From Prochlorococcus marinus str. MIT 9515 (GTDB taxonomy: Bacteria > Cyanobacteriota > Cyanobacteriia > PCC-6307 > Cyanobiaceae), in NCBI RefSeq assembly GCF_000015665.1, contig NC_008817.1:1612001-1676000 (forward strand): a stretch of DNA of 64,000 nucleotides, given 5' to 3'. How positions within the stretch are numbered: the first letter of the stretch is position 1; every line of letters begins with the position of its first letter. The translations under genes and the position numbers were made by a program. Under the pieces are notes generated by a model. The model ran no database searches, was not told the origin of the DNA, and saw only the letters and a list, made by a program, of their open reading frames with translations. Of the stretch, positions 29,838 to 38,990 are shown in pieces.

Positions 29838-30635
29838 ATGAAAGAAGATTCAGCCTTAATTATTGGAGGTAAAAACTTTTCAAGCCGATTAATGGTAGGC
29901 ACAGGAAAGTACACATCTGCAGAAGTAATGGTAGAAAGTTTATTAAATACTGAATCTGAGATAGTAACTGTTGCAGTTAGAAGAGTGCAAAATCATCAAA
30001 ATGGTGAAAATTTATTAGAAAAAATTGATTGGGAAAAATTCTGGATGCTTCCTAATACTGCTGGCTGCGCTAATGCAGATGAAGCAGTGAGAATAGCAAT
30101 TTTAGGAAGAGAACTTGCAAAATTATCAGGTCAAGAAGAAAATAATTTCGTCAAATTAGAAGTGATTCCCGATAAAAAATATTTATTACCTGATCCCATA
30201 GAAACTCTGAAAGCAGCTGAAATTTTAATAAAAAAAGATTTTATTGTTCTACCTTATATAAATGCTGATCCAATATTAGCTAAAAAGTTAGAAGAGATAG
30301 GTTGTTCAACAGTAATGCCATTAGGATCACCTATCGGCTCCGGCCAAGGTCTTTTAAATCTATCTAATATTTCCATAATTATTGAAAATTCCAATATTCC
30401 AGTAATAATTGATGCTGGTATAGGTGTCCCGAGTGAAGCTTCTCAAGCTATGGAACTGGGAGCAGATGGGGTTTTAATCAATAGTGCAATTGCCTTGGCT
30501 AAAGACCCTTTAAAAATGGCTAAAGCCATGAATCATGGGGTAAGAGCTGGGAGAGAAGCCTTTCTGGCTGGAAGAATTGAAAAACAGAGGTTGGCAAGCG
30601 CTAGTTCTCCTTTCACAAACATCTCGAAAAAGTAA
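29838..30635 (+). CDS. thiG: Thiazole synthase
   Basis: ThiG forms the thiazole phosphate ring of thiamine from deoxyxylulose phosphate, dehydroglycine and ThiS thiocarboxylate. The 265-aa TIM barrel shows [12 protein letters not shown] near the start, [15 protein letters not shown], the Schiff-base strand [23 protein letters not shown] and [21 protein letters not shown]. Two bases separate it from the TPR gene upstream. The other thi genes are not in the window. Confidence 0.97.
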   Translation: MKEDSALIIGGKNFSSRLMVGTGKYTSAEVMVESLLNTESEIVTVAVRRVQNHQNGENLLEKIDWEKFWMLPNTAGCANADEAVRIAILGRELAKLSGQEENNFVKLEVIPDKKYLLPDPIETLKAAEILIKKDFIVLPYINADPILAKKLEEIGCSTVMPLGSPIGSGQGLLNLSNISIIIENSNIPVIIDAGIGVPSEASQAMELGADGVLINSAIALAKDPLKMAKAMNHGVRAGREAFLAGRIEKQRLASASSPFTNISKK

Positions 30636-30680
30636 TATTAAAGCCTTTAAATATTTTATCAAAAACTAAAAAAAAGGTTT

Positions 30681-30782
30681 ATGAAAACTAATTTATATAT
30701 TGAAAAAAAAGATTTGAAACTTTTTACAATATTTTTTCGCATTTTGGAAGCACTCTGTAGTAATTTAATAAATATAAGATGA
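30681..30782 (+). CDS. Possible 33-codon small ORF upstream of sqdB
   Basis: A short frame beginning MKTNLYIEKKDLKLFTIFF and ending CSNLINIR is preceded by AAAAGG at workable spacing. It lies in the 170-base gap between thiG and sqdB. It could be a small basic peptide or leader ORF, but length and AT-rich composition make a chance ORF quite possible. Nothing else was seen in this gap. Confidence 0.2.
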   Translation: MKTNLYIEKKDLKLFTIFFRILEALCSNLINIR

Positions 30783-30805
30783 CCTTTTCAATTCTGGAGT
30801 TTTGA

Positions 30806-31999
30806 GTGAAAGTAATTGTTCTTGGCGGAGATGGTTTTTGCGGTTGGCCTTGTGCGGTAAATTTAGCTGAACAAAATCATGAAGTAATTATAGTTGACAA
30901 CCTAAGTCGAAGAAAAATAGATATTGATCTTGAAGTGGAGTCTTTAACCCCAATTTCATCAATAAACGAAAGACTTTCTGCGTGGGAAGAGACTGGTGGT
31001 AAACCAATAAAATTTCTCAATATTGATCTTTCTAAACAATACCAAAAATTACTTAATTTACTTATTGAGGAAAAACCTGATTCGATTGTACATTTTGCTG
31101 AACAAAGAGCCGCACCTTACTCAATGAAATCAAGTTATACGAAAAGATATACAGTTGATAATAATGTCAATGGTACACACAATTTACTTGCTGCAATTGT
31201 AGAAAGTAATTTAGATATTCATATCGTTCATTTAGGAACTATGGGTGTATATGGATATGGATCACATAGAGGCGCAACAATCCCTGAAGGCTATTTAAAA
31301 GTTGAAGTTCCTCAACCAGATGGAAGTCGTTTTGAAGAAGAAATTCTTCATCCTGCAAGTCCGGGCAGTGTTTATCATATGACAAAAACATTAGATCAAT
31401 TATTATTTCTTTATTACAATAAAAACGATTTAATTAGAATCACAGATCTTCATCAAGGGATTGTTTGGGGCACCAATACAGAAACAACATTAAAAGATCC
31501 AAGATTGACAAATAGATTTGATTACGATGGCGATTATGGTACTGTTCTTAATAGATTTCTAATGCAAGCAGCTATAGGATATCCATTAACTGTCCATGGA
31601 ACAGGAGGACAAACAAGAGCTTTTATACACATAAAAGATTCAGTGAAATGTGTTCAACTTGCTTTAGAAAATCCTCCAGAATCTGGAGAAAGAGTCAAAA
31701 TTTTTAATCAAATGACAGAAAGTCATCAGGTTGGTGAATTAGCTAAAAAAGTTGCTTCGCTTACTGGAGCCGAAATTAATTATTTACCAAATCCTCGAAA
31801 TGAAGCAGTCGAAAATGATTTAATAGTTGATAACAAGTGTTTCATAGAATTAGGGCTTAATCCCACCACACTTGATAATGGCTTATTAGAAGAGGTTCTT
31901 GAAGTAGCTAAAAAATATTCTATGAGATGTGATAAAAAAAGAATTCCTTGTATTTCAACTTGGACGGAGAAACAAGCTAAAGCAATAAAAAATAATTAA
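30806..31999 (+). CDS. sqdB: UDP-sulfoquinovose synthase
   Basis: SqdB makes UDP-sulfoquinovose from UDP-glucose and sulfite, the head-group donor for the thylakoid sulfolipid SQDG. The NAD motif GGDGFCG (7-13), HFAEQRAAPYSMKS, HLGTMGVYGYG and VYHMTKT with the catalytic Tyr/Lys identify it among extended SDR proteins. The GTG start is supported by GGAG six bases upstream. sqdX follows after 28 bases, so the two steps of sulfolipid synthesis form a unit. Sulfolipid lets picocyanobacteria save phosphorus in membranes. Confidence 0.97.
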   Translation: MKVIVLGGDGFCGWPCAVNLAEQNHEVIIVDNLSRRKIDIDLEVESLTPISSINERLSAWEETGGKPIKFLNIDLSKQYQKLLNLLIEEKPDSIVHFAEQRAAPYSMKSSYTKRYTVDNNVNGTHNLLAAIVESNLDIHIVHLGTMGVYGYGSHRGATIPEGYLKVEVPQPDGSRFEEEILHPASPGSVYHMTKTLDQLLFLYYNKNDLIRITDLHQGIVWGTNTETTLKDPRLTNRFDYDGDYGTVLNRFLMQAAIGYPLTVHGTGGQTRAFIHIKDSVKCVQLALENPPESGERVKIFNQMTESHQVGELAKKVASLTGAEINYLPNPRNEAVENDLIVDNKCFIELGLNPTTLDNGLLEEVLEVAKKYSMRCDKKRIPCISTWTEKQAKAIKNN

Positions 32000-32027
32000 A
32001 AATTGTTTTAATATCTAATTTAAACAA

Positions 32028-33161
32028 GTGAAAATAGCATTCTTTACTGAAACTTTTCTGCCTAAAGTCGACGGAATAGTAACAAGATTAACTAAGACAA
32101 TCGAATTTCTAACAAAAAATGGAGATGAAGTCATCGTATTTTGTCCCGAGGGTTGTCCTAATACTTATCAGGGAGCGACAATAGTTGGTGTAGCTGCTAT
32201 GCCATTACCATTATATCCTGAATTGAAATTAGGCCTTCCTGGCCCCGCAGTCTCTGATAAGCTAGAACAATTTAAGCCAGATTTAATACATGTAGTTAAT
32301 CCAGCAGTACTTGGTCTAGGAGGTATATGGCTAGCTAAAACAAATAATATTCCCCTAATTGCAAGCTACCATACACATCTTCCAAAATATCTTGAACACT
32401 ATGGAATGGGAATGTTAGAACCGCTTTTATGGGAATTATTAAAAGCAGCTCACAATCAAGCCTTATTAAATCTTTGTACCTCATCTGCAATGGTTAATGA
32501 ACTTGAAGACAAAGGCATACAAAGGACTGCTTTGTGGCAAAGGGGCGTAGATACTGAAAACTTCAAACCAGAATTAAGAAGCGAAAAAATGAGAGAAAAA
32601 TTATTTGGTAAATATAAAGATGCCGATTCACTTTTGATTTATGTAGGTCGATTATCTGCAGAAAAGCAAATTGAGAGAATTAAACCAGTTTTAGAAAGCA
32701 TACCAGGAGCATGTCTAGCTCTTGTTGGAGATGGTCCATACAGAAGTCAGTTAGAAAAAATTTTTGAAAACACTAAAACAAATTTTGTAGGTTATTTGTC
32801 TGGAGAAGAACTTGCCAGTGCTTATGCATCTGGAGACATTTTCTTATTCCCGTCAAGCACGGAAACTCTTGGATTAGTATTATTAGAAGCAATGGCAGCA
32901 GGATGCCCAGTGATAGGAGCAAATAAAGGAGGAATTCCCGATATTATCAACGATGGAATAAACGGCTGCTTATATGACCCAGATGAAAAAGACAATGGAG
33001 AAAAAAGTTTAATTGAAGCCACGAAGAAAATTTTGGCAGATAAAAATAAAAAAGAAGCTATGAGAATAGAAGCTAGAAAAGAAGCTGAACAGTGGGACTG
33101 GAATCAAGCTACTCTTCAATTACAAAAATATTATTCAGAAACACTAGAAAATATCTCTTAA
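32028..33161 (+). CDS. sqdX: SQDG synthase (sulfoquinovosyltransferase)
   Basis: SqdX transfers sulfoquinovose from UDP-sulfoquinovose to diacylglycerol at the membrane. It is a GT4-type glycosyltransferase of 377 aa with N-terminal FTETFLPKVDGIVTRL, SYHTHLPKYLEHYG, the donor-site segment YVGRLSAEKQIER and PSSTETLGLVLLEAMAAGCPVIG near residue 280. The start is a GTG without a clear ribosome-binding site; no ATG gives a sensible alternative. It lies directly downstream of sqdB, which fixes the function more firmly than the family alone would. Confidence 0.95.
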   Translation: MKIAFFTETFLPKVDGIVTRLTKTIEFLTKNGDEVIVFCPEGCPNTYQGATIVGVAAMPLPLYPELKLGLPGPAVSDKLEQFKPDLIHVVNPAVLGLGGIWLAKTNNIPLIASYHTHLPKYLEHYGMGMLEPLLWELLKAAHNQALLNLCTSSAMVNELEDKGIQRTALWQRGVDTENFKPELRSEKMREKLFGKYKDADSLLIYVGRLSAEKQIERIKPVLESIPGACLALVGDGPYRSQLEKIFENTKTNFVGYLSGEELASAYASGDIFLFPSSTETLGLVLLEAMAAGCPVIGANKGGIPDIINDGINGCLYDPDEKDNGEKSLIEATKKILADKNKKEAMRIEARKEAEQWDWNQATLQLQKYYSETLENIS

Positions 33162-33172
33162 TGTTCTTTGAA

Positions 33173-33424
33173 TTAAGCTACATGAGGTGGTGGCGTAGGA
33201 TTAATAAATGTATTGATTGGAAGTATTAAAGTAGCTATATTTTGATTCTTATCAGGCCTCTGTTTTTTTGGAAATCTTTTCCCAAAAGGCACCCTAATAA
33301 CATTAGTACCTTCAACAGAACCAACTTTTAAATTATTTACTGATAAATTATTAACAAAATTTGGTAAATCCAAATTCTTGATTGGCAAGAGTTTAACTTT
33401 GCCATCCTTAAGATCTTTGCTCAT
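33173..33424 (-). CDS. Uncharacterised 83-aa protein
   Basis: I do not recognise this gene. The product is short and basic, without membrane segments or cysteines. It begins MSKDLKDGKVKLLPIKNLDLP, contains VIRVPFGKRFPKKQRPDK and ends INPTPPPHVA. The frame is convergent with sqdX, 11 bases apart, and fills a gap whose other strand has no better candidate. The composition matches neighbouring genes. It is probably a conserved picocyanobacterial protein, but the function is unknown. Confidence 0.6.
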   Translation of the reverse strand: MSKDLKDGKVKLLPIKNLDLPNFVNNLSVNNLKVGSVEGTNVIRVPFGKRFPKKQRPDKNQNIATLILPINTFINPTPPPHVA

Positions 33425-33469
33425 AGCTTCAAATACCCCAAATAAATTTGATGCTTGATAATAATAATC

Positions 33470-33511
33470 AAAAAATTTAAAAAAATTCTATAAGAAAATA
33501 TTAAATTTTTT
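33470..33511. terminator. AT-rich inverted repeat downstream of gcvP
   Basis: AAAAAATTTAA (33470-33480) is perfectly complementary to TTAAATTTTTT (33501-33511), an 11-bp stem with a 20-base loop. It lies about 45 bases beyond the gcvP stop codon, and read on the minus strand the distal arm ends in a T-run. A weak terminator is possible. The stem has no G or C, so it may simply reflect base composition. Confidence 0.25.
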
Positions 33512-33555
33512 ATTCAAATTGACATTAACTAAAAAAACAAGAAAATGCCAGTCTT

Positions 33556-36465
33556 TTAAGCACATTTTTTCTCCTCTAAGAAATCTTGATCATTGACATT
33601 ACAAGAACAAATTAAATTTCTATCTCCATAAGCATTATCAATCCTTGATACTGAAGACCAAAATTTATATTCGTATTTACCTTTATAAGGATATGCAGCC
33701 TTTTCTTTTGAATAAGGATAATTCCAATTATCTGAGATCAATTCACTTATGGTATGAGGAGCATTACTAATTAGATTATTATTTTTAAGATCAATATTGT
33801 TTTCAATTTCTTCAATTTCTTCGCTTATTAAAAGCATAGCTTCACAAAATCTGTTTAATTCTGTCAAACTTTCACTTTCTGTCGGCTCAATCATAATAGT
33901 CTCAGGAACCGGCCAACTTATTGTTGGAGCATGAAAACTATAATCTATTAATCTTTTGGCTATATCATTTACACTTAAACCTGTTTTTGACTTCAAATCC
34001 CGAAAATCAAGAATGCATTCATGAGCAACGAAGTTATTTTGTCCTTTATATAAAATCCTAAATTTATTTTTTAATTTATTAGCAATATAATTTGCTGACA
34101 ATATTGCATGAGTACTCGCCTTCCTTAAACCGCTTTGACCGGCCATCTTAATATACATCCAGCTTATTGGAAGAATACTTGCACTTCCGTGCTGTGAAGA
34201 AGATACAGAATATCCAAGGTGACTAAAAATGTTATCTGTTAAAGAATGGGAAGGAAGGAAAGGACTTAAAATATCAGATGTTGCAACTGGACCAACACCT
34301 GGTCCGCCGCCGCCATGAGGTATACAAAAAGTTTTATGTAAGTTCAAATGGCAGACATCCACGCCATAATCTCCAGGCTTACACAATCCGACCTGAGCAT
34401 TAAGATTGGCCCCATCCAAATAAACGAATGCGCCAACTGAATGAATTAATTCACAAATTTCTTTGATTTTTAATTCAAAAACTCCATGAGTAGAGGGATA
34501 AGTTAGCATTAATGCACCGATTTTATTATCTAGTTCTTTGACCTTAATTAATAAATCCTCATATGAAATATTACCCTCAGAATCACATTTTATAGTTACA
34601 ACATCAAAACCTGCCATAACAGCGCTAGCAGGATTTGTTCCATGAGCACTTTGTGGAATTAAGCATTTTTTTCTTGCTAAATCGCCTTTTGAAGCGAAAT
34701 AAGAATTAATTGCCAATAGACCCGCAAACTCACCTTGAGAGCCTGCATTTGGTTGGAACGAAACTGAATTCAAACCAATAAGTTCACTAATCCATTTCTC
34801 AAGATCACTTATTATTTTTGAATAACCTCTAGTTTGATTAGCTGGAGCGAAAGGATGAATTGAAGATAAATTAGCCCATGAAATTGGACTAAGCTCTGCT
34901 GCAGAATTTAATTTCATAGTACAACTTCCCAGCGGAATCATTCCATCAACCAGTGAAAAGTCTTTCTCAGCAAGTTTAAAAATATACCTCATTAAATCAG
35001 TCTCACTTTGATAGTTCTCAAATATATTTTGTTGCATCCATTCTTTATTTCTTAGAGGAATACCTTCAAAATGAAAAGAATTATTAACTTTAATGTGTTT
35101 AAAATCTTCTTTTTTACCGACACCATTTGCTATTAAGCTAACTATTTTACGGATTTCATTTTCATCAGTAAGCTCATCTAGGGAAATTCCAAATCCTGTA
35201 GAATCCTCAATCGACGAACCCAAAGGTAAAATTCTAAAATTAAATCCGTTTTTCAAAGCTTCTTTATGAATCTTTTCAGATTCCTCGCAGTAAATATCCA
35301 CACTATCAAACCTATTCCCAAGAGGTATTTTGAAACCTAACTCACAAAGACACGATTCTAAATATCTTCTTAATAAAACTAACCTCTTAGCCATTTTTGT
35401 TAAGCCATTAGCACCATGATAGATGGCATAAAAAGAGGAAATTATTGCTAGCAACGATTGAGCTGTACAAATATTACTAGTCGCTTTTTCTCTTCTTATA
35501 TGTTGTTCTCTTGTTTGTAGTGCCAATCTCAGTGATTGTTCTCCGTTTTTAGATAGAGTTTGCCCTACTATTCTTCCGGGTATAAGTCTTTTATATTTTT
35601 CACTACATGCAAAAAATGCTGCATGAGGACCACCAAAGCCCATTGGGACCCCAAATCTTTGAAGACTTCCAACAGCTATATCTACTCCAAATTCGGCTAT
35701 TGGTTTTATTAAAACTTGCGCAAGAGGATCAATAATTGATGTAACAATGATTTCTGCTTTTTGAGCTTGGGAAACTAAAAATGTTGGATCAAATAATTCT
35801 CCATTTTTCCCAGGAAGCTGAATTAAGAGACCAAAAACATCATCATAATTTTTAAGGTGCTTTTGATTAAAACGTTTTAAATCAATTCCTAATGGTTTAG
35901 CTCTCGTCAATAAAACATTAAATGTATGATCAAAAACATTTTCATCTACTAAAAAAATATTTGAGGACTTATTTTTCCTGGCGGAAAAACTCATTGTCAT
36001 TGCTTCTGCAGCAGCTGTTCCCTCATCTAAAAGCGAAGCATTAGCCACTGAGAATGCTGTCAATTCACAAATTAAAGTTTGAAAATTAAATAAAGCTTCT
36101 AATCTGCCTTGCGCAATTTCTGCTTGATAAGGGGTATAAGCTGTATACCATCTGGGGTTTTCTAATACATGCCTTTGGACAACCTTTGGAGTATGGGTAC
36201 CATAATATCCAAGACCGATTAAGGATCTTATTTTATGATTTTTATTAGATATTTCTTCTAATTCGTTCAATGCCTCAATCTCAGAACAGCCTATTGGCAG
36301 GCTATTTGAATATTTTTCTTTAAACTGAATATCTTCAGGAATAACTTGATTAATAAATTCGTCTATGTTATTAAAGCCAAGTTTTTGAAGCATTTTTTTC
36401 TCATCATTCTCCTTCAATCCAAGATGCCTTCCAATAAATAAATCCGAGTTAATTGAGGGATTCAT
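33556..36465 (-). CDS. gcvP: Glycine dehydrogenase (decarboxylating), P-protein
   Basis: The P-protein of the glycine cleavage system decarboxylates glycine and passes aminomethyl to the lipoyl arm of GcvH. In phototrophs it recycles photorespiratory glycine. The 969-aa length matches the fused single-chain form. The N-terminal RHLGLKENDEKKML, DEGTAAAEAM, the PLP-binding lysine near residue 709 in HLNLHKTF, and the glycine-rich PHGGGGPGVGP are visible. gcvH is 46 bases upstream on the same strand, and gcvT is 18 kb away on the other strand. Confidence 0.98.
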   Translation of the reverse strand: MNPSINSDLFIGRHLGLKENDEKKMLQKLGFNNIDEFINQVIPEDIQFKEKYSNSLPIGCSEIEALNELEEISNKNHKIRSLIGLGYYGTHTPKVVQRHVLENPRWYTAYTPYQAEIAQGRLEALFNFQTLICELTAFSVANASLLDEGTAAAEAMTMSFSARKNKSSNIFLVDENVFDHTFNVLLTRAKPLGIDLKRFNQKHLKNYDDVFGLLIQLPGKNGELFDPTFLVSQAQKAEIIVTSIIDPLAQVLIKPIAEFGVDIAVGSLQRFGVPMGFGGPHAAFFACSEKYKRLIPGRIVGQTLSKNGEQSLRLALQTREQHIRREKATSNICTAQSLLAIISSFYAIYHGANGLTKMAKRLVLLRRYLESCLCELGFKIPLGNRFDSVDIYCEESEKIHKEALKNGFNFRILPLGSSIEDSTGFGISLDELTDENEIRKIVSLIANGVGKKEDFKHIKVNNSFHFEGIPLRNKEWMQQNIFENYQSETDLMRYIFKLAEKDFSLVDGMIPLGSCTMKLNSAAELSPISWANLSSIHPFAPANQTRGYSKIISDLEKWISELIGLNSVSFQPNAGSQGEFAGLLAINSYFASKGDLARKKCLIPQSAHGTNPASAVMAGFDVVTIKCDSEGNISYEDLLIKVKELDNKIGALMLTYPSTHGVFELKIKEICELIHSVGAFVYLDGANLNAQVGLCKPGDYGVDVCHLNLHKTFCIPHGGGGPGVGPVATSDILSPFLPSHSLTDNIFSHLGYSVSSSQHGSASILPISWMYIKMAGQSGLRKASTHAILSANYIANKLKNKFRILYKGQNNFVAHECILDFRDLKSKTGLSVNDIAKRLIDYSFHAPTISWPVPETIMIEPTESESLTELNRFCEAMLLISEEIEEIENNIDLKNNNLISNAPHTISELISDNWNYPYSKEKAAYPYKGKYEYKFWSSVSRIDNAYGDRNLICSCNVNDQDFLEEKKCA

Positions 36466-36511
36466 ATTTAATTTATTTTTCTTTAAAATAGCCGGTTTTT
36501 AAAAATTTGCT

Positions 36512-36901
36512 TTAATTTGGTGAAACCTTTGATTTATATTCATCTGAATTCATTAATTCGTCTAATAAAACATTCGATTCTGGTTTAATAATTAGCAACC
36601 ATCCATTGCCAATTGGATCATTTTGCAAAATTTCTGGATTATCAATAACACTTTCATTTACAGAAAGCACTTCTCCTGCGAAGGGAAGATATACTTCTTC
36701 AACTGCCTTAACAGACTCTATTGTTCCAAAAGTTTCTCCCTTTTGTAAATTAGTTCCTTTTTCAACTAATTCAACAAAAACAATATCTCCTAATTGATCA
36801 ATTGCAAATTCACTAACACCAATTTTTAACAATCCATTTTCTTCCTTTACATATTCATGTGTATCGGCATACTTTAAATTATTCGGAAACTTATAGGACA
36901 T
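36512..36901 (-). CDS. gcvH: Glycine cleavage system H protein
   Basis: GcvH carries the aminomethyl intermediate on a lipoyl group between the P, T and L proteins. The 129-aa product has the THEYV N-terminal element, GVSEFAIDQLGDIVFVELVEKG, and the lipoylation lysine K65 in TIESVKAVEE. It starts 8 bases after the methionine-gamma-lyase-like gene and is followed by gcvP, so the three are likely one transcript. Confidence 0.98.
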   Translation of the reverse strand: MSYKFPNNLKYADTHEYVKEENGLLKIGVSEFAIDQLGDIVFVELVEKGTNLQKGETFGTIESVKAVEEVYLPFAGEVLSVNESVIDNPEILQNDPIGNGWLLIIKPESNVLLDELMNSDEYKSKVSPN

Positions 36902-36909
36902 AATAAAAT

Positions 36910-38202
36910 TTATGAAAAAATGAGAGATTCCCTTTCAATTAGATTTTCTTCTAATAACTCAAATACTAATTGAATTAAAGCAATTTTGATGTGAGCCATG
37001 TGAGAACCACCTTGAACAAAAATATTATATGGATCTCGTAAAGGAGCATCAGCTGAAAATTCACTTGTACTTCCTTCAATAAACGTGCCTCCTGACATTA
37101 ATAAATTTGAATCATAACCACTCATTGGAGAAGGAATGACACTTAAAAAAGAATCTATCGGTGAAGAATTTTGAAACGATTGACATACTTTTTGTATTAA
37201 GTGTGGATTATTTAATCTAACTGCTTGAATTATGTCTGACCTGTAAGACTTTGGCTTTGGTAAAACCATAAAACCTAGTTTTTGAAAAACGGCAGCAACC
37301 AAATCGGCACCTTTGAGAGATTCATGCACCATTTGAGGTGCTAAAAATAATCCCTGCAGAATTAATCTGCCACAACCAAAGTTAATTCCTGCATCGGCTC
37401 CAATTCCTGGTGCAGTTAACCTACAACATGCCATTTCAACTAATTCAGAATCACCTGCAATGTATCCACCAGTAGGAACAATTGTCCCACCCAAGTTTTT
37501 AATTAGTGATCCAGCGATTATATTTGCACCGTTGGTAATTGGTTCACTTTCTTCTACAAGCTCTCCATAACAATTATCAACAAAACAAATACACCCAGGA
37601 CTAAGAGAATGAACGAGATTGCAGATATGTTTGATTTGATTATTATTTAAAGATTTTCTCCAACTATAACCACAACTTTTCTGGATAAATACTAATTTAC
37701 ATTTATTATTTTTAAAAAAAGTTATAAGTTTTTCATCGTACGAATTTGTTTTTTCATCAATACTAATTTGTCGATATTCAACTCCTAAATCTAATAAAGA
37801 ACCTTTTCCCTTTCCTCTAATACCTATCACTTCCTCCAAGGTATCGTAGGGATTGCCTGTAACAGATAACATTAAATCACCGGGACGCAAAATTCCAAAA
37901 AGAACGGAACTTATCGCGTGAGTCCCGCTTACAAATTGCATTCTTACAGCTGACTTTTCTGCAAGAAAAAATTTTGCAAATACATCATCAATCTTTTGTC
38001 TAGATAAATCATCATGCCCACTACCTGTTGATTGATTGAAATGAATAGTTGAGACTTTTTCTTCATTAAAAATTCTCAAGATATTCTGTAATTTGTCATA
38101 AATTTGATTTGATCTTTCGTGAAAAATATCTTTTAAATCTTCCTCTAATGCAATAACCATCTCTTTGGCTAAATTAAAATTATAATTTTTATTATTTTTC
38201 AT
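36910..38202 (-). CDS. Methionine gamma-lyase-family PLP enzyme ("aluminum resistance" family)
   Basis: A 430-aa fold-type-I PLP enzyme of the family often named aluminum-resistance or methionine-gamma-lyase-like. Diagnostic segments are FNQSTGSGHDDLSR, MQFVSGTHAISSVLFGILRPGD, SVTGNPYDTLEEVIGIRG, FVDNCYGELVE and the PLP lysine near residue 240 in GSLIKNLGGTIVPTGGYI. Substrate is not settled for the family; a sulfur amino acid lyase is the usual guess. Its start overlaps the upstream 240-aa gene by 11 bases and gcvH follows after 8 bases, so it is embedded in the glycine-cleavage transcript. Confidence 0.88.
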   Translation of the reverse strand: MKNNKNYNFNLAKEMVIALEEDLKDIFHERSNQIYDKLQNILRIFNEEKVSTIHFNQSTGSGHDDLSRQKIDDVFAKFFLAEKSAVRMQFVSGTHAISSVLFGILRPGDLMLSVTGNPYDTLEEVIGIRGKGKGSLLDLGVEYRQISIDEKTNSYDEKLITFFKNNKCKLVFIQKSCGYSWRKSLNNNQIKHICNLVHSLSPGCICFVDNCYGELVEESEPITNGANIIAGSLIKNLGGTIVPTGGYIAGDSELVEMACCRLTAPGIGADAGINFGCGRLILQGLFLAPQMVHESLKGADLVAAVFQKLGFMVLPKPKSYRSDIIQAVRLNNPHLIQKVCQSFQNSSPIDSFLSVIPSPMSGYDSNLLMSGGTFIEGSTSEFSADAPLRDPYNIFVQGGSHMAHIKIALIQLVFELLEENLIERESLIFS

Positions 38203-38914
38203 TCTTTAAAACTCTCTTTTTTTGAAAAGCTATATCTCTTAAATGCATAAGAAAAGCGTTAGGTCCTCCCTCACTAAAATAAGAAAGTTTTTTTGATGTC
38301 TCATAAAGATCAAGTAATTCTCCATCTAATTCCTCTGCCGTATAATCTTTTATTCCAGCTATCACTTCCGCGAAACGCTCTCTTCTTAAAGGCTTTGAAC
38401 TTGTATATGCCTCCATAACGACAACTTTACAATATCTCCAAGGCCTGTTTTGACAAAAATGATCAGAAAGAGCATCGCTTAATGTAGAGGCTTCATGATC
38501 TTCGATATACCAATCGAAAGATGAAGGAAGAGGTTTCAATCCTGAAAAAATTTCAAATAATTCTCCTGCTGACAATGGCTTACCAGAGTCATTTTTTAGT
38601 GGCAGAGCAGAATCTTCCAATGATCTCCATAATTCTGGGTGATTTTCTTCTAATTGATCCCTTATCGAATCTATACCTTGATCAAGAATCGTATTAACTT
38701 GTGCCAAAGCAAGAAAAACTTCTGGCCCTGGGGATGACAACTTTCCATTCCTTAAATTTGAAATCTGAGAATTATGCACTCTACCTAAATCAAGTATTTC
38801 AGAAAGCAGAGGCAAAACCCTGTGTGACCATGCATTTCTCTCATGCCAAAGATGAATCAAATGAGCCATAGCTCTTCGACCCTTCAATAATTTCTCCCGA
38901 TATCCTAAACTCAC
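38192..38914 (-). CDS. Uncharacterised 240-aa cyanobacterial protein
   Basis: I do not know a function for this gene. The protein is soluble and rich in charged residues and leucine. Residues of about 40-75 (LDLGRVHNSQISNLRNGKL and following) look like a Cro/XRE-type helix-turn-helix element, though I cannot score it. The rest has WYIEDHEASTLSDALSDHF and VVVMEAYTSSKPLRRERFAEV. It is the first gene of the run with the methionine-gamma-lyase-like gene (11-base overlap), gcvH and gcvP, and is divergent from the desaturase, a position where an autogenous regulator could sit. Confidence 0.7.
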   Translation of the reverse strand: MSLGYREKLLKGRRAMAHLIHLWHERNAWSHRVLPLLSEILDLGRVHNSQISNLRNGKLSSPGPEVFLALAQVNTILDQGIDSIRDQLEENHPELWRSLEDSALPLKNDSGKPLSAGELFEIFSGLKPLPSSFDWYIEDHEASTLSDALSDHFCQNRPWRYCKVVVMEAYTSSKPLRRERFAEVIAGIKDYTAEELDGELLDLYETSKKLSYFSEGGPNAFLMHLRDIAFQKKRVLKNEK

Positions 38915-38990
38915 GGATAATTAAAATAATCAATAGTATAGTATGATAATATTACATATCGGCCTTTTTGAAAACAGCTCTTCCAATATT

